DNA of 64,000 nt. It comes from Methylotenera sp. (GTDB lineage: Bacteria > Pseudomonadota > Gammaproteobacteria > Burkholderiales > Methylophilaceae). A program made the position numbers and the translations under genes. A model generated the notes under the pieces. That model was given only the letters and a program-made list of their open reading frames with translations. It searched no databases and had not been told where the DNA came from. This document shows, one piece after another, positions 10,470 to 19,239 of the stretch (its first letter is position 1; every line of letters begins with the position of its first letter). The stretch spans positions 305,340 through 369,339 of the forward strand of contig NZ_JAQSCU010000018.1 in the NCBI RefSeq assembly GCF_029945535.1, given 5' to 3'.

Positions 10470-11252
10470 TTAAGCTCTTAATTTATAGCCTGATTTTAAC
10501 ATTTTTAGCGTAATCATTGCTAACACTAAGAAAGAAGCACCAACAATAGACAAGCTAATCAGTGGTGACACATCACCTTTGCCAAAGAATCCGTATCTAA
10601 ACCCGTCTATCATGTAGAAGAATGGGTTCAATTGTGACAACTTTTGCCAAAAAGGCGGTAAGGAATGTATGGAGTAAAATACGCCAGATAGAAACGATAA
10701 AGGCATGATAATAAAGTTTTGGAATGCAGCCATTTGATCAAATCGATCGGCCCATATGCCAGCAATAATTCCAAACGTACCGAGCAACGCACTCCCCAGT
10801 AGCGCGAAAGCAAATACCATCCAAAAATTAGTCACGTGTATATCCACAAACCACATAGCGACTAAATAAATACCTAATCCCACTACTAAGCCGCGAATAA
10901 TCGCCGCAAACAAGAATGCGATAAAAAACTGTAAATGCGTGAGTGGCGTTAGTAACACAAAGACAAGATTGCCCATCACTTTTGATTGAATTAGACTTGA
11001 AGAGCTATTCGCAAAGGCGTTTTGCAGCACGGACATCATGATTAAACCCGGCACCAAGAATGAGGTGTAAGGTACGCCATCATAAACATGCACATGACTC
11101 TCCAGCGCATGAGAAAAAATAAGCAGATATAGCAAAGCCGTAATAACAGGTGCGGCTACCGTTTGAAACGCAACACGCCAAAAACGGAGCAACTCTTTCT
11201 TCAAGAGCGTCCACGGGCCTCGAAAAGAGCTTAAGTATGAATTGTTAATCAT
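10470..11252 (-). CDS. yadH: ABC-2 type transporter permease, YadH-like
   Basis: A 260-residue inner-membrane permease with about six hydrophobic segments and the ABC-2 signature near residues 185-225 (LSGVFYSIHSLPPFWQKLSQ followed by LNPFFYMIDGFRYG). It overlaps its ATPase gene by 4 bases, so the two form one exporter. The pair resembles E. coli YadGH. The substrate is unknown; position next to mla genes and murA suggests an envelope component, but this is only context. Confidence 0.9.
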   Translation of the reverse strand: MINNSYLSSFRGPWTLLKKELLRFWRVAFQTVAAPVITALLYLLIFSHALESHVHVYDGVPYTSFLVPGLIMMSVLQNAFANSSSSLIQSKVMGNLVFVLLTPLTHLQFFIAFLFAAIIRGLVVGLGIYLVAMWFVDIHVTNFWMVFAFALLGSALLGTFGIIAGIWADRFDQMAAFQNFIIMPLSFLSGVFYSIHSLPPFWQKLSQLNPFFYMIDGFRYGFFGKGDVSPLISLSIVGASFLVLAMITLKMLKSGYKLRA

Positions 11253-12166
11253 GATTTACTCACAGATGACACACCGACCAAGGACATGAACACATCCTCC
11301 AAATCGGCTTCATTCAATTGCATATCCAACACCTTAATTTCCGCAGCACGCAATGACGATAACACCAATTCGATTTGCGTCATGTCGCTTAAGGCAAAGG
11401 TGTAGATTCCATTTTCTTGATTACGCAATAAAGCTTGAATATTGGCAGGCAAACTCACATTGCCTAGCGTCAAGCGCAACTGCTTACCAGCAAACTTATT
11501 CAGCAAATTAGCGGTGCTATCTAAGGCTACAATTTCACCTTGTTTCATCATGCCCACACGGCTGCACAAGGTTTCGGCTTCTTCTAAATAGTGTGTAGTG
11601 AGAACAATGGTATGGCCTTCACGGTTCAGCTTTTTGATAAATTCCCACATCATTTGGCGAAGTTCAACATCTACGCCTGCAGTCGGCTCATCCAGCACTA
11701 TCACTGGCGGTTTATGCGCCAAAGCTTGCGCAATCAACGCACGACGCTTCATGCCGCCAGAAAGCTTACGCATATTGACATGTGCTTTATCGGCTAATCC
11801 TAGACCTTCGAGAATCTCATCAACCCATGCATCATTTTCAGGCCCACGTCCGAAATAGCCCGCTTGAAATCTCAACATTTCACGCACATTAAAAAATGGA
11901 TCAAACACCAGCTCTTGCGGCACAATGCCAAGCAATTGCCGAGCTTGCTGATATTGATTGACCACATCAAAACCCATGACAGAAATATTACCCGCACTCG
12001 GTTTGATTAATCCAGCCAGAATACTGATTAAGGTTGATTTACCTGCGCCATTTGGCCCAAGCAATGCAAAAAACTCGCCTTGGGCAATGGTTAAATCGAC
12101 GCCTTTTAGGGCTTGTAAGCCGCCAAAACTCTTATGTACGCCATTAATTTGAATTGCTGGTTTCAT
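11249..12166 (-). CDS. yadG: ABC transporter ATP-binding protein, YadG-like
   Basis: A 305-residue ATPase with Walker A GPNGAGKST, Q-loop in GIVPQELVFDPFF, signature LSGGMKRR, Walker B VIVLDEPTAGVD and H-loop TTHYLEEAE. The C-terminal extension (about residues 225-305) is typical of the CcmA/YadG group of ABC-2 partners. It is 183 bases downstream of mlaB, and a 30-bp palindrome lies in that gap. Confidence 0.93.
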   Translation of the reverse strand: MKPAIQINGVHKSFGGLQALKGVDLTIAQGEFFALLGPNGAGKSTLISILAGLIKPSAGNISVMGFDVVNQYQQARQLLGIVPQELVFDPFFNVREMLRFQAGYFGRGPENDAWVDEILEGLGLADKAHVNMRKLSGGMKRRALIAQALAHKPPVIVLDEPTAGVDVELRQMMWEFIKKLNREGHTIVLTTHYLEEAETLCSRVGMMKQGEIVALDSTANLLNKFAGKQLRLTLGNVSLPANIQALLRNQENGIYTFALSDMTQIELVLSSLRAAEIKVLDMQLNEADLEDVFMSLVGVSSVSKS

Positions 12167-12231
12167 CTTTGACTTGGATCACAACTTATAAGTTAAGTTA
12201 ATTTGAGATTTTTTAACCATCTATTAAATGA

Positions 12232-12261
12232 ATTACGGCTTGTTCATGAACAAGCCGTAAT
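12232..12261. repeat. 30-bp perfect palindrome between mlaB and yadG
   Basis: ATTACGGCTTGTTCA is followed immediately by its exact reverse complement. It can form a 13-bp stem with a 4-base loop in RNA or extrude as a cruciform in DNA. No T run follows within 10 bases on either strand. It sits 88 bases after the mlaB stop and 66 bases before the yadG start, so it may terminate or attenuate mla transcription, or bind a dimeric protein. Confidence 0.8.
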
Positions 12262-12349
12262 GGTTGACTACTATATGGTGATGCTTTTGAAAATTACAAC
12301 AAGTAAGCATTAAAATAAGCACTTAACATAGAACTAAAGAAACGTAGTC

Positions 12350-12670
12350 TTAATGAAAGCTTAACGGAATAAAATCTTGTATACCGTATAGATCTGCCAA
12401 ACTAGATAAGTTTGCAGGTAAGTTCGTAAATTTTATTTTGCAACTTGCCGCAACGGCGCGACGCTGCCACTCTAACATTAAGCTCAAAGCAGATGTATCT
12501 ACATTATCAACCGCTGAAAAATCGACTTCGATTTCACCACTCATTTTAAACGTAGCGCTGTGATTTAATATCAGATTTGCGTTATCCACCAACACGTCGC
12601 CAAAGATATGCCATTTATTCGCAAGCTCTGTAATACGTTCAGCAGTATTAAGTTGTAAAGATTCAGCCAT
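12350..12670 (-). CDS. mlaB: Mla system STAS-domain protein MlaB
   Basis: A 106-residue STAS-domain protein, cytoplasmic, that binds and stabilises the MlaF ATPase in the MlaFEDB complex. The segment VDNVDTSALSLMLEWQRRA is the STAS helix with the conserved Asp-Thr-Ser-Ala. It is the last gene of mlaFEDCB, 15 bases after mlaC. Confidence 0.9.
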   Translation of the reverse strand: MAESLQLNTAERITELANKWHIFGDVLVDNANLILNHSATFKMSGEIEVDFSAVDNVDTSALSLMLEWQRRAVAASCKIKFTNLPANLSSLADLYGIQDFIPLSFH

Positions 12671-12685
12671 ATTTAGACTTTAAGC

Positions 12686-13303
12686 TTACTTAAGACCAGC
12701 ATTTTTATTTTTATCAGCCAACTTAGTGTTCAAGCTATCGATACCATTTTGACGAATTTCATTGCTAAATTGACTACGGTAGTTAGTCACCAAGCTCACG
12801 TTTTCAATCACAATATCGTAAACTTTCCAGCTAGCCCCACTTTTTACCAAGCTGTAATCCACAGCGATCGGCTGGCCACCTGATTGCAGAATCTGAGTTT
12901 TTACGGTCACATTTTTTGCGTCTGGCTCAGTACGCATAGGCTTATATTCAATGACTTGATCTTTATATTTACCCAATGCTACAGAATAAGTACGTAACAA
13001 TAAGCTACGGAACTCTTTCTGAAAACTTGCTTGTTGCTCAGGCGTAGCAGCTTTCCAGTTTTTACCAAGCACCATACGACACACGCGATCAAAATCAAAG
13101 TTAGGCAAAATCTTCTCTTCTGCCACTGCGTATAACTTTTGCTGATTGCCCGCCTGGATTTCTTTATCGTTTTTAATGATAGCCAATACATCATCAGCAG
13201 TTTGCTTCACTAGCGCATCTGGTGCCACATCCGCATTGGCCAAGCCAGAAAATAAACTCGCAAGAAAACTAACACCTACTAAAAATTTTGAAACTGATTT
13301 CAT
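12686..13303 (-). CDS. mlaC: Periplasmic phospholipid-binding protein MlaC
   Basis: MlaC shuttles phospholipids between the outer-membrane MlaA complex and inner-membrane MlaFEDB. The 205-residue protein has a signal peptide (lysine, hydrophobic core, SGLANADV cut region near residue 24) and the Tol-Tol-Ttg2 domain with ILPNFDFDRVCRMVLGKNW and YDIVIENVSLVTNYRSQF. It follows mlaD by 78 bases. No mlaA gene lies between mlaD and mlaC. Confidence 0.95.
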   Translation of the reverse strand: MKSVSKFLVGVSFLASLFSGLANADVAPDALVKQTADDVLAIIKNDKEIQAGNQQKLYAVAEEKILPNFDFDRVCRMVLGKNWKAATPEQQASFQKEFRSLLLRTYSVALGKYKDQVIEYKPMRTEPDAKNVTVKTQILQSGGQPIAVDYSLVKSGASWKVYDIVIENVSLVTNYRSQFSNEIRQNGIDSLNTKLADKNKNAGLK

Positions 13304-13381
13304 TTGAATCCTTTTTTTGATTCGATGTTGAATTTAAATTATAACCTGAAGTGCTTTAACAGAATATCTCAGCACAACTCA

Positions 13382-13927
13382 CTAGAACGGCGCATCACCT
13401 AATTCGGTTGACTTAGTCTCTGCAGGTTTAACTTCTGACGTGTTTTGTGACGATGACTTCACATCTTTATCCGTCTCTGAAGCCTTGCTGAACAAAAATT
13501 GGCTAATCATTTTTTCTAGCACAACAGCATCTTGTGTTTTGGCAATTTTATCACCATTTTTCAGCGCTTCTTCATCGCCACCAGCCTCTAAACCAACATA
13601 CTGCTCACCCAACAAACCAGCCGTATAAATATTGGCAAACGTATCTTTAGGGAAGCTATAACGCTTATCAATTTTAATGGTTACAACGGCTTCGTAAGTT
13701 TTACTATTAAAGGCAATGCTATCCACGCGCCCCACTGCAACGCCTGCACTTTTCACTGGAGCATGCGGTTTCAAGCTTCCTACATTTTCAAAAGCTGCAG
13801 TAACGCTATAAGTTTCACCAATTTTCCCGGAGGTTAAATTGCCCACTTTCATAGCGAGACCCAGCAAAGCAACCACGCCCAATGCTACAAAAACTCCTAC
13901 CCATAAATCAATTTTCGTTCTATCCAC
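13382..13927 (-). CDS. mlaD: Phospholipid transport MCE protein MlaD
   Basis: MlaD is a single-pass inner-membrane protein whose periplasmic MCE domain forms a hexameric ring for lipid passage. The 181 residues comprise a transmembrane helix (about 8-27), an MCE domain at about 38-116 with VGSLKPHAPVKSAGVAVGRV and YTAGLLGEQYVGLEAGG, and a C-terminal Ser/Thr/Lys tail of about 40 residues that looks disordered. It follows mlaE by 75 bases. Confidence 0.96.
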   Translation of the reverse strand: MDRTKIDLWVGVFVALGVVALLGLAMKVGNLTSGKIGETYSVTAAFENVGSLKPHAPVKSAGVAVGRVDSIAFNSKTYEAVVTIKIDKRYSFPKDTFANIYTAGLLGEQYVGLEAGGDEEALKNGDKIAKTQDAVVLEKMISQFLFSKASETDKDVKSSSQNTSEVKPAETKSTELGDAPF

Positions 13928-14002
13928 TTAAAGTATCCCTTCAATTTACTAATTTTATGGCTTTAGTTATGTCTTAGTCATTTTTTGGTATCGCTTTAGC
14001 AG

Positions 14003-14809
14003 CTAAATTACCATCATAAAAGACGTTAAAACAAAGTCAAAACCTAATACAGTCAGCGATGAAATGACCACCGTGCGCGTTGTTGCTCGGCTCACACCCT
14101 CTGCAGTTGGCGGAGCATCAAAGCCTTCAAACAAAGCAATCATTGTGCAAGCTACGCCAAATACTAAGCTCTTAATGATGCCATTCACAATATCCGATTG
14201 AAAATCCACATTAGCCTGCATTTGCGACCAAAATGCGCCTTCATCCACACCAATGAGTGGCACAGCGACGATATAGCCACCCAATATACCAACCATAGAA
14301 AACAAAGTCGCCAAAATCGGCATAGAAATCACACCCGCCCAAAACCTTGGTGCAACCACACGTGCGATTGGATTGACTGCCATCATTTCCATCGCGGAAA
14401 GTTGCTCAGTAGTTTTCATTAAACCAATTTCAGCCGTAATCGCTGTACCCGCACGCCCTGCAAATAACAAAGCAGTGACAACAGGCCCTAGTTCTCGCAC
14501 CAATGATAGCGAAACCAAAACGCCGATTGCTTCAGATGAACCATATTTCTGCAAAGTGTTATAGCCTTGCAAGGCCAGCACCATGCCCACGAAAAAGGCT
14601 GACACAATGATAATCAGCAGAGACATTACGCCCGTTGAGTAAATCTCACGCATGGTGAGATGAAAGCGCTTAAAGCTTTCACCTGAATACACAATGGTTA
14701 AAAAGAATAATCTTGCCCCTGCGCCTAAGCGCCAAATACGCTCAACCATGCGATGGCCTATACCTTGCAAGGTTTTAATAATGCTAACGAGTGGATTTGA
14801 TTTGGTCAT
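14003..14809 (-). CDS. mlaE: Phospholipid transport permease MlaE
   Basis: The permease of the Mla retrograde lipid transporter, 268 residues with five to six hydrophobic segments. It shows the MlaE family core GPVVTALLFAGRAGTAITAE and MKTTEQLSAMEMMAVNPI, and the C-terminal GVSRATTRTVV. It sits 35 bases after mlaF. Confidence 0.97.
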   Translation of the reverse strand: MTKSNPLVSIIKTLQGIGHRMVERIWRLGAGARLFFLTIVYSGESFKRFHLTMREIYSTGVMSLLIIIVSAFFVGMVLALQGYNTLQKYGSSEAIGVLVSLSLVRELGPVVTALLFAGRAGTAITAEIGLMKTTEQLSAMEMMAVNPIARVVAPRFWAGVISMPILATLFSMVGILGGYIVAVPLIGVDEGAFWSQMQANVDFQSDIVNGIIKSLVFGVACTMIALFEGFDAPPTAEGVSRATTRTVVISSLTVLGFDFVLTSFMMVI

Positions 14810-14844
14810 TTAATTTATGTTGAGCTGCTATGAGTTACTTAACG

Positions 14845-15645
14845 CTATCGTTGTTTCAATAATTCAGTCTGATAATTACCTGCTGGATAATGGAATGGCA
14901 CAGGGCCATCTTTATCACCATGCACAAATTGATGTACAAATGGCAAGGTTGATTTCATTAAATCATCTGGCGTGCCCTCTGCCGTCACCACACCATTCGC
15001 CACGAAATACACATAATCGGCAATTAGAAATGTTTCTTTAACATCGTGCGACACGATGATAGAAGTAGCGCCTAACGCATCATTTAAACTACGAATCAAG
15101 CTACAGATGACGCCCATAGAAATTGGGTCTAACCCAGCAAACGGCTCATCGTACATCATGATTGCAGGGTCTAGAGCAATAGCGCGCGCCAAAGCGACCC
15201 GTCTTGCCATGCCGCCTGAAAGCTCTGCAGGCATCAACGTATGTGCTCCACGCAAGCCCACTGCATTCAGCTTCATCAACACTAAGTCGCGAATCATGGA
15301 ATCTGGCAAATCGGTTAATTCGCGCATAGGAAAGGCAACATTTTCGTAGACGGATAAATCGGTAAACAACGCACCTTGTTGAAACAGCATGCCCATCTTA
15401 CGGCGCAATTTAAATATGCCGTCACGGTCTTGCTTGTGAACCACATCACCATGAACGCGCACTTCACCTTTTGAAGGCTTGATTTGGCCGCCAATCAAAC
15501 GTAATAAAGTAGTTTTGCCGCTACCGCTGCCGCCCATAATCGCCACGACTTTACCGCGTGGAAACACCATATTGATGCCTTTATGCAGCAATCGCCCTTT
15601 GTACCCAAAGGAAAGATTATCAATTTCAACAATATTATTGGTCAT
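14845..15645 (-). CDS. mlaF: Phospholipid transport ATPase MlaF
   Basis: ATPase of the MlaFEDB complex, 266 residues. Walker A GGSGSGKTT, signature LSGGMARRVALARA, Walker B IMMYDEPFAGLDP and H-loop VSHDVKE are all present. The C-terminal tail continues past the ATPase fold, where MlaB contacts are known in E. coli. First gene of the mla operon, with a candidate sigma-70 promoter at 15696-15723. Confidence 0.97.
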   Translation of the reverse strand: MTNNIVEIDNLSFGYKGRLLHKGINMVFPRGKVVAIMGGSGSGKTTLLRLIGGQIKPSKGEVRVHGDVVHKQDRDGIFKLRRKMGMLFQQGALFTDLSVYENVAFPMRELTDLPDSMIRDLVLMKLNAVGLRGAHTLMPAELSGGMARRVALARAIALDPAIMMYDEPFAGLDPISMGVICSLIRSLNDALGATSIIVSHDVKETFLIADYVYFVANGVVTAEGTPDDLMKSTLPFVHQFVHGDKDGPVPFHYPAGNYQTELLKQR

Positions 15646-15695
15646 TTGCAGCTAAATTGTAGGTCTATTTTTGTTGGATTTTTTTCGAAGTCACC

Positions 15696-15723
15696 ATTCT
15701 AAAACAATTTGGCGCGTAAGCAA
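15696..15723 (-). promoter_or_regulatory. Candidate sigma-70 promoter of the mla operon
   Basis: On the minus strand TTGCTT and TAGAAT are separated by 16 bases. The -10 box matches the consensus at five of six positions. The implied start site is about 45 bases before the mlaF ATG. Found by eye; no transcript data. Confidence 0.4.
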
Positions 15724-15764
15724 GCAGTTAAATTGCTTAGTTGATGTAAAGTAAAATTAAGGTA

Positions 15765-15790
15765 ATAAAAAAGCCCACCTAAGTGAGCTT
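15765..15790 (-). terminator. Rho-independent terminator of the pilin-like gene
   Basis: On the minus strand AAGCTCAC and GTGGGCTT form an 8-bp stem (one G-U pair) with a 4-base loop, followed by TTTTTT. It starts 27 bases after the pilin-like gene's stop codon, separating that gene from the mla operon downstream. Confidence 0.8.
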
Positions 15791-15816
15791 CGAGTTAAAT
15801 CATCAATCTGGTTTTT

Positions 15817-16473
15817 TTAAATGCCATAGCAGACTGTGTATGACGCTGCCGGATCTATAGCTACTGCTGCTGTAGATCCAATCGCATCTGCTGAACTTAA
15901 TGTTGCCATCATTGAGCCAGTATTTGAAACACTGTCATCCATGGTCACATCAAGCTGAGTTACATACTTACCTAAGATACCCTTTGAACAAATAACATAT
16001 GACCCCTTAATCGCATTCCCTGAAGCATCTTTCATTGCTGTCTTTGCTGCATCATTAGTACCCGCCATAATACCAATCGGATTACCATCCGCATTGGTTG
16101 GACGCCAATCTGCGCTAGCAACATCAGTTACGCCTGGCGCTAAATTAGCCAAACGCACATGCTGCCAAAAATTATATGTCTCAGTATTGTCAGCTTTAAC
16201 GTCATACCATTTACCATCTAATGCACCATCACCATTACCAGCCTTAGACGCAGCAACATGCGCAACCGCATTTTTATCATCTCCTGGCAACGCCTTAAAT
16301 TTATCTTGGTAGCCGTATATATAAACTGGAATTGTTCTAAAATCATTTGCTAAGTTCTTAACTTTGGCACTGTTAATCAACTCTTGACCTTTTAATACAC
16401 CACCCAGCAGCAAGCCGATGATCACAAGTACGATCGCCAGTTCAATTAAAGTAAAACCTGCTTGTTTTTTCAT
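15817..16473 (-). CDS. Type IV pilin-like protein with prepilin leader
   Basis: A 218-residue protein beginning MKKQAGFTLIELAIVLVIIG. The G-F cleavage site, Glu at position +5 of the mature chain and the hydrophobic alpha-1 helix are those of class III prepilins processed by PilD. The remainder is low in charge, with LPGDDKNAV and three cysteines, the last two as VICSKG and TVCYGI, plausibly a C-terminal disulphide loop. A terminator follows, so it is monocistronic. A strong sigma-54 site lies about 75 bases upstream of the start. It may be a major or minor pilin, or a pseudopilin; no pilus assembly genes are adjacent. Confidence 0.85.
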   Translation of the reverse strand: MKKQAGFTLIELAIVLVIIGLLLGGVLKGQELINSAKVKNLANDFRTIPVYIYGYQDKFKALPGDDKNAVAHVAASKAGNGDGALDGKWYDVKADNTETYNFWQHVRLANLAPGVTDVASADWRPTNADGNPIGIMAGTNDAAKTAMKDASGNAIKGSYVICSKGILGKYVTQLDVTMDDSVSNTGSMMATLSSADAIGSTAAVAIDPAASYTVCYGI

Positions 16474-16547
16474 TTAGTTCCCCGAACTATTAAAGTTATA
16501 TAAGTCATTTTAACTCAAATAAAATGCTCATCTCTCAGCCAAATACA

Positions 16548-16564
16548 TGCAAATACCATACCAA
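16548..16564 (-). promoter_or_regulatory. Sigma-54 (-24/-12) promoter of the pilin-like gene
   Basis: Read on the minus strand the site is TTGGTATGGTATTTGCA. Compared with the consensus YTGGCACGRNNNTTGCW it differs only by T for C at two positions. The invariant GG and GC are exactly ten bases apart. The predicted start site is about 64 bases before the pilin-like ATG. Pilin genes in Pseudomonas and relatives are driven by sigma-54 with PilR, and pilS-pilR are in this window at 36.7-39.8 kb. Confidence 0.7.
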
Positions 16565-16753
16565 CTGCATTTAGCCTAGTTTACTAGTATTTTGGTTGAT
16601 TTCAGCCATATTTTGTTGAAAAATCATCCATCAGCCGTCGAAAACCTAACAGGTGTGTTCAGTTTTTAACGCTTTTTAGTGTGATTAAATTACTAAAATT
16701 CGGCATACAATATCAGCCAGCTGGATAATTTCAATCAAACATTGAGGCATTAT

Positions 16754-18487
16754 ATGCAAATAGTATTCAAACCAGGCCTCAAATTGGCACACCAATTATT
16801 TAACGATTCCGACCGATTAATGGCTTTAATGATTCTATCATTACATGCCCTGTTAATTTGGGGCGATTCTGTCGACCTGCATAGAGCGCTATTTTTATGT
16901 CATTACGGCTGCTTTTTAATGTGGCAACCCGTGATGCGGCAAACCAAAACCCTCTCTTGGCAAGCGGCTTTTCTGATTGTAATTGGTGCTGCGGTAGGTA
17001 TGCTTTTTATCAACTGGTGGGTGATTGCTTTTTGGATAGCCAGTTTATTTGCGTTAATTGGCGGACGTATTTTTTCAGAAGAAACCTCACGCGACAGGTT
17101 GCCTAATATATTAGCATCAACTTACTTACTCGCCATTTTACTGTTATGGGTAGTGCCTAAACTGCTTAAATCTAATGATGATTTAGCTGCTGCAGCTTTT
17201 ATGCTCACTTATTTTTTGCCACTACTGCCGCTGGCGATTTTATTCTTATCAGCCAAACATAAATCCAAGACACAATCCGCCAATATCGACTTCTTCTACA
17301 CCTTATTAATTTTTTTACTTTCCTCTATTGTCATCCTCGGCAGCTTTGCGATTGGGGTTATTTGGAAAATTCATTACATTAAATTACTTATTGTAGTAGT
17401 CATGAGTTTAGCCGCCACGTTGGTTGTTTTAAGCTGGTTATGGAATCCAAGCTCGTCTTTTTCTGGTTTAGAACTGCTGATGTCTCGTTACTTACTCAGC
17501 ATTGGCCTGCCGTTTGAGCATTGGATAAGACAAATCGCAAAATATGCTGAGTATGAATCGACTGCTGAAAAATTTCTGCAAGCGGCCATGCGCGAACTGG
17601 TTGAACTTAACTGGGTAAGCGGTTTGATGTGGGAAGCAGAAGGTTCGAAAGATCAAATTGGTGAGGCTACACCGTTTATTTCCACATTCACCTTTCATCA
17701 ACTACATTTAACGCTTTATTCACGCTGGCAATTTAGCCCCGCCATGTATCTGCATGTGCAATTACTCACTCAGATTTTGGGCGAATTCTATGAAGCGAAA
17801 CGTCGTGAAGAAATGATTGTGCAAAACACTTACATGCAATCGCTGTATGAAACAGGTTCGCGCTTGACGCATGATATTAAAAACATACTGCAATCCATGG
17901 GTACATTATCTGCCGCGGCTGCACAAAGTAGTGATGATGGCAGCGATGACGCAAGGTTAATCGAGTTAGTGAAAAAGCAAATTCCACGATTAAGCCAGCG
18001 TTTAGCTAGTACTTTGACCAAACTTGAACTCCCTAGCACCGAGAAAAAGAGTCAAGAAAAAGTGGCTAATTGGTGGAAAGGCTTTAAGCAGCTGAATAAT
18101 AATCTGCAAATTTCGTTTGAAGCGCCGATTAACATGCCTAAGACCAATATTGACCCCGATGTATTGGATAGCGTGGTGGACAACTTGCTGCATAATGCTT
18201 TGGAGAAGGCGAAGCTAGAGGCAAATACAATCATCAAAGTCAGCTTGATGCCGAGCGCCCATTTTTGTTTAGAAGTGACGGATACAGGCTCTGCGGTGTC
18301 TAAAAATGTCGTTGACCGTTTGTTTAAAGCACACATAAGCTCAAAGAATGGATTAGGCGTTGGACTGTTTCATGCCGCGCAGCAGGCGAGGAATGCAGGT
18401 TACGAATTAAGCCTTGTGGACAATCAGGATGGTGAAGTACGCTTTAGATTAGAAATGGTGGGGGCTGGTAAAACTCTTCCCACTTGA
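16754..18487 (+). CDS. Orphan membrane sensor histidine kinase
   Basis: A 577-residue kinase. About seven or eight hydrophobic segments fill the first 230 residues. A cytoplasmic linker follows, then the phospho-acceptor box GSRLTHDIKNILQSM (His373), an N box DSVVDNLLHNALEKAK and a G box NGLGVGLFHAAQQA. The HDxKN form of the H box is shared with PrsK-type kinases. An in-frame TTG lies 12 bases upstream, but it forms part of the sequence TTGAGG that acts as ribosome site for the ATG at 16754, so the ATG is chosen. No response regulator is adjacent. The gene is divergent from the pilin-like gene, but a shared function is not shown. Confidence 0.85.
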   Translation: MQIVFKPGLKLAHQLFNDSDRLMALMILSLHALLIWGDSVDLHRALFLCHYGCFLMWQPVMRQTKTLSWQAAFLIVIGAAVGMLFINWWVIAFWIASLFALIGGRIFSEETSRDRLPNILASTYLLAILLLWVVPKLLKSNDDLAAAAFMLTYFLPLLPLAILFLSAKHKSKTQSANIDFFYTLLIFLLSSIVILGSFAIGVIWKIHYIKLLIVVVMSLAATLVVLSWLWNPSSSFSGLELLMSRYLLSIGLPFEHWIRQIAKYAEYESTAEKFLQAAMRELVELNWVSGLMWEAEGSKDQIGEATPFISTFTFHQLHLTLYSRWQFSPAMYLHVQLLTQILGEFYEAKRREEMIVQNTYMQSLYETGSRLTHDIKNILQSMGTLSAAAAQSSDDGSDDARLIELVKKQIPRLSQRLASTLTKLELPSTEKKSQEKVANWWKGFKQLNNNLQISFEAPINMPKTNIDPDVLDSVVDNLLHNALEKAKLEANTIIKVSLMPSAHFCLEVTDTGSAVSKNVVDRLFKAHISSKNGLGVGLFHAAQQARNAGYELSLVDNQDGEVRFRLEMVGAGKTLPT

Positions 18488-18503
18488 GAAATTGAATGGA
18501 AAT

Positions 18504-18534
18504 AAAAAAGGGCTCATCGCTCTGATGAACCCTT
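18504..18534. terminator. Terminator between the kinase and cytochrome c genes
   Basis: An 11-bp stem with one G-U pair (AAGGGTTCATC with GATGAGCCCTT on the minus strand) and a 5-base loop is followed by TTTTTT on the minus strand. It lies in the gap between the converging kinase and cytochrome genes and best serves the cytochrome transcript. On the plus strand only a short CCCTTTA follows. Confidence 0.78.
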
Positions 18535-18573
18535 TACTAAACCTCTCCGCGCTTGGAAAAAGATTATTATTGA

Positions 18574-19239
18574 CTAACGTAAACCTTGAACATAATCAGC
18601 CACTGCAGCCATTTCTGCATCTGTCATTTTTGTAGCAATAGTCATCATCATAGGCGCATTCGCACGCTCACCTGTTCTGAAAGTTCTTAATTGCGTTAAT
18701 ACGTAATCTGTATGTTGACCACCTAAGCGAGGAAATTGTTTAGGCAAACCTGAACCGGTTGCGCCATGACACGCCGCACAAGCTGGTACGCCAGTTGCCG
18801 CAATACCGCCACGATAGATTTTTTCACCTAATGAGCCAGCACCATTAGCTTTAGCAGCACCTAGTTTAAGTTTTTGATTTGAGAAGTAAGCTGCCAGATT
18901 TTTCATATCGTCATCACTCAATGCTGATGCCATACCAGACATCACCGCATTAGCGCGCTTACCTGATTTAAATTCCGTTAATTGTTTAACCAAGTACTCA
19001 GGATGTTGACCTGCCAATTTAGGGTTTGCAGTAATCACGCTATTGCCATCAGTGCCATGACAAGCAGAACACACAGTGCCAACAATCTGTTCAGCAGTTT
19101 TCGTGGTCGGTGGCGCAGCTTCAGCTGGCTTTTCTGCGGTGGCTGCAGCATGTGCAGACAAACTAAATAAAGCACTTACCATTAAACCAGTTAAATTAAC
19201 TCTTACTGAATTTAAACTTAAAAGATGACGAAATTGCAT
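18574..19239 (-). CDS. Dihaem cytochrome c, cytochrome c4-like
   Basis: A 221-residue periplasmic electron carrier. A signal peptide ends near AHAAATAEKP, followed by two homologous haem domains with CSACHG and CAACHG and distal methionines in the repeated VMSGMASALSDDDM and MMMTIATKMTDAEM segments. The tandem layout is that of cytochrome c4, which delivers electrons to terminal oxidases. ATG at 19239 is preferred to a TTG 12 bases upstream because GGGAG precedes it at good distance. Confidence 0.92.
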   Translation of the reverse strand: MQFRHLLSLNSVRVNLTGLMVSALFSLSAHAAATAEKPAEAAPPTTKTAEQIVGTVCSACHGTDGNSVITANPKLAGQHPEYLVKQLTEFKSGKRANAVMSGMASALSDDDMKNLAAYFSNQKLKLGAAKANGAGSLGEKIYRGGIAATGVPACAACHGATGSGLPKQFPRLGGQHTDYVLTQLRTFRTGERANAPMMMTIATKMTDAEMAAVADYVQGLR

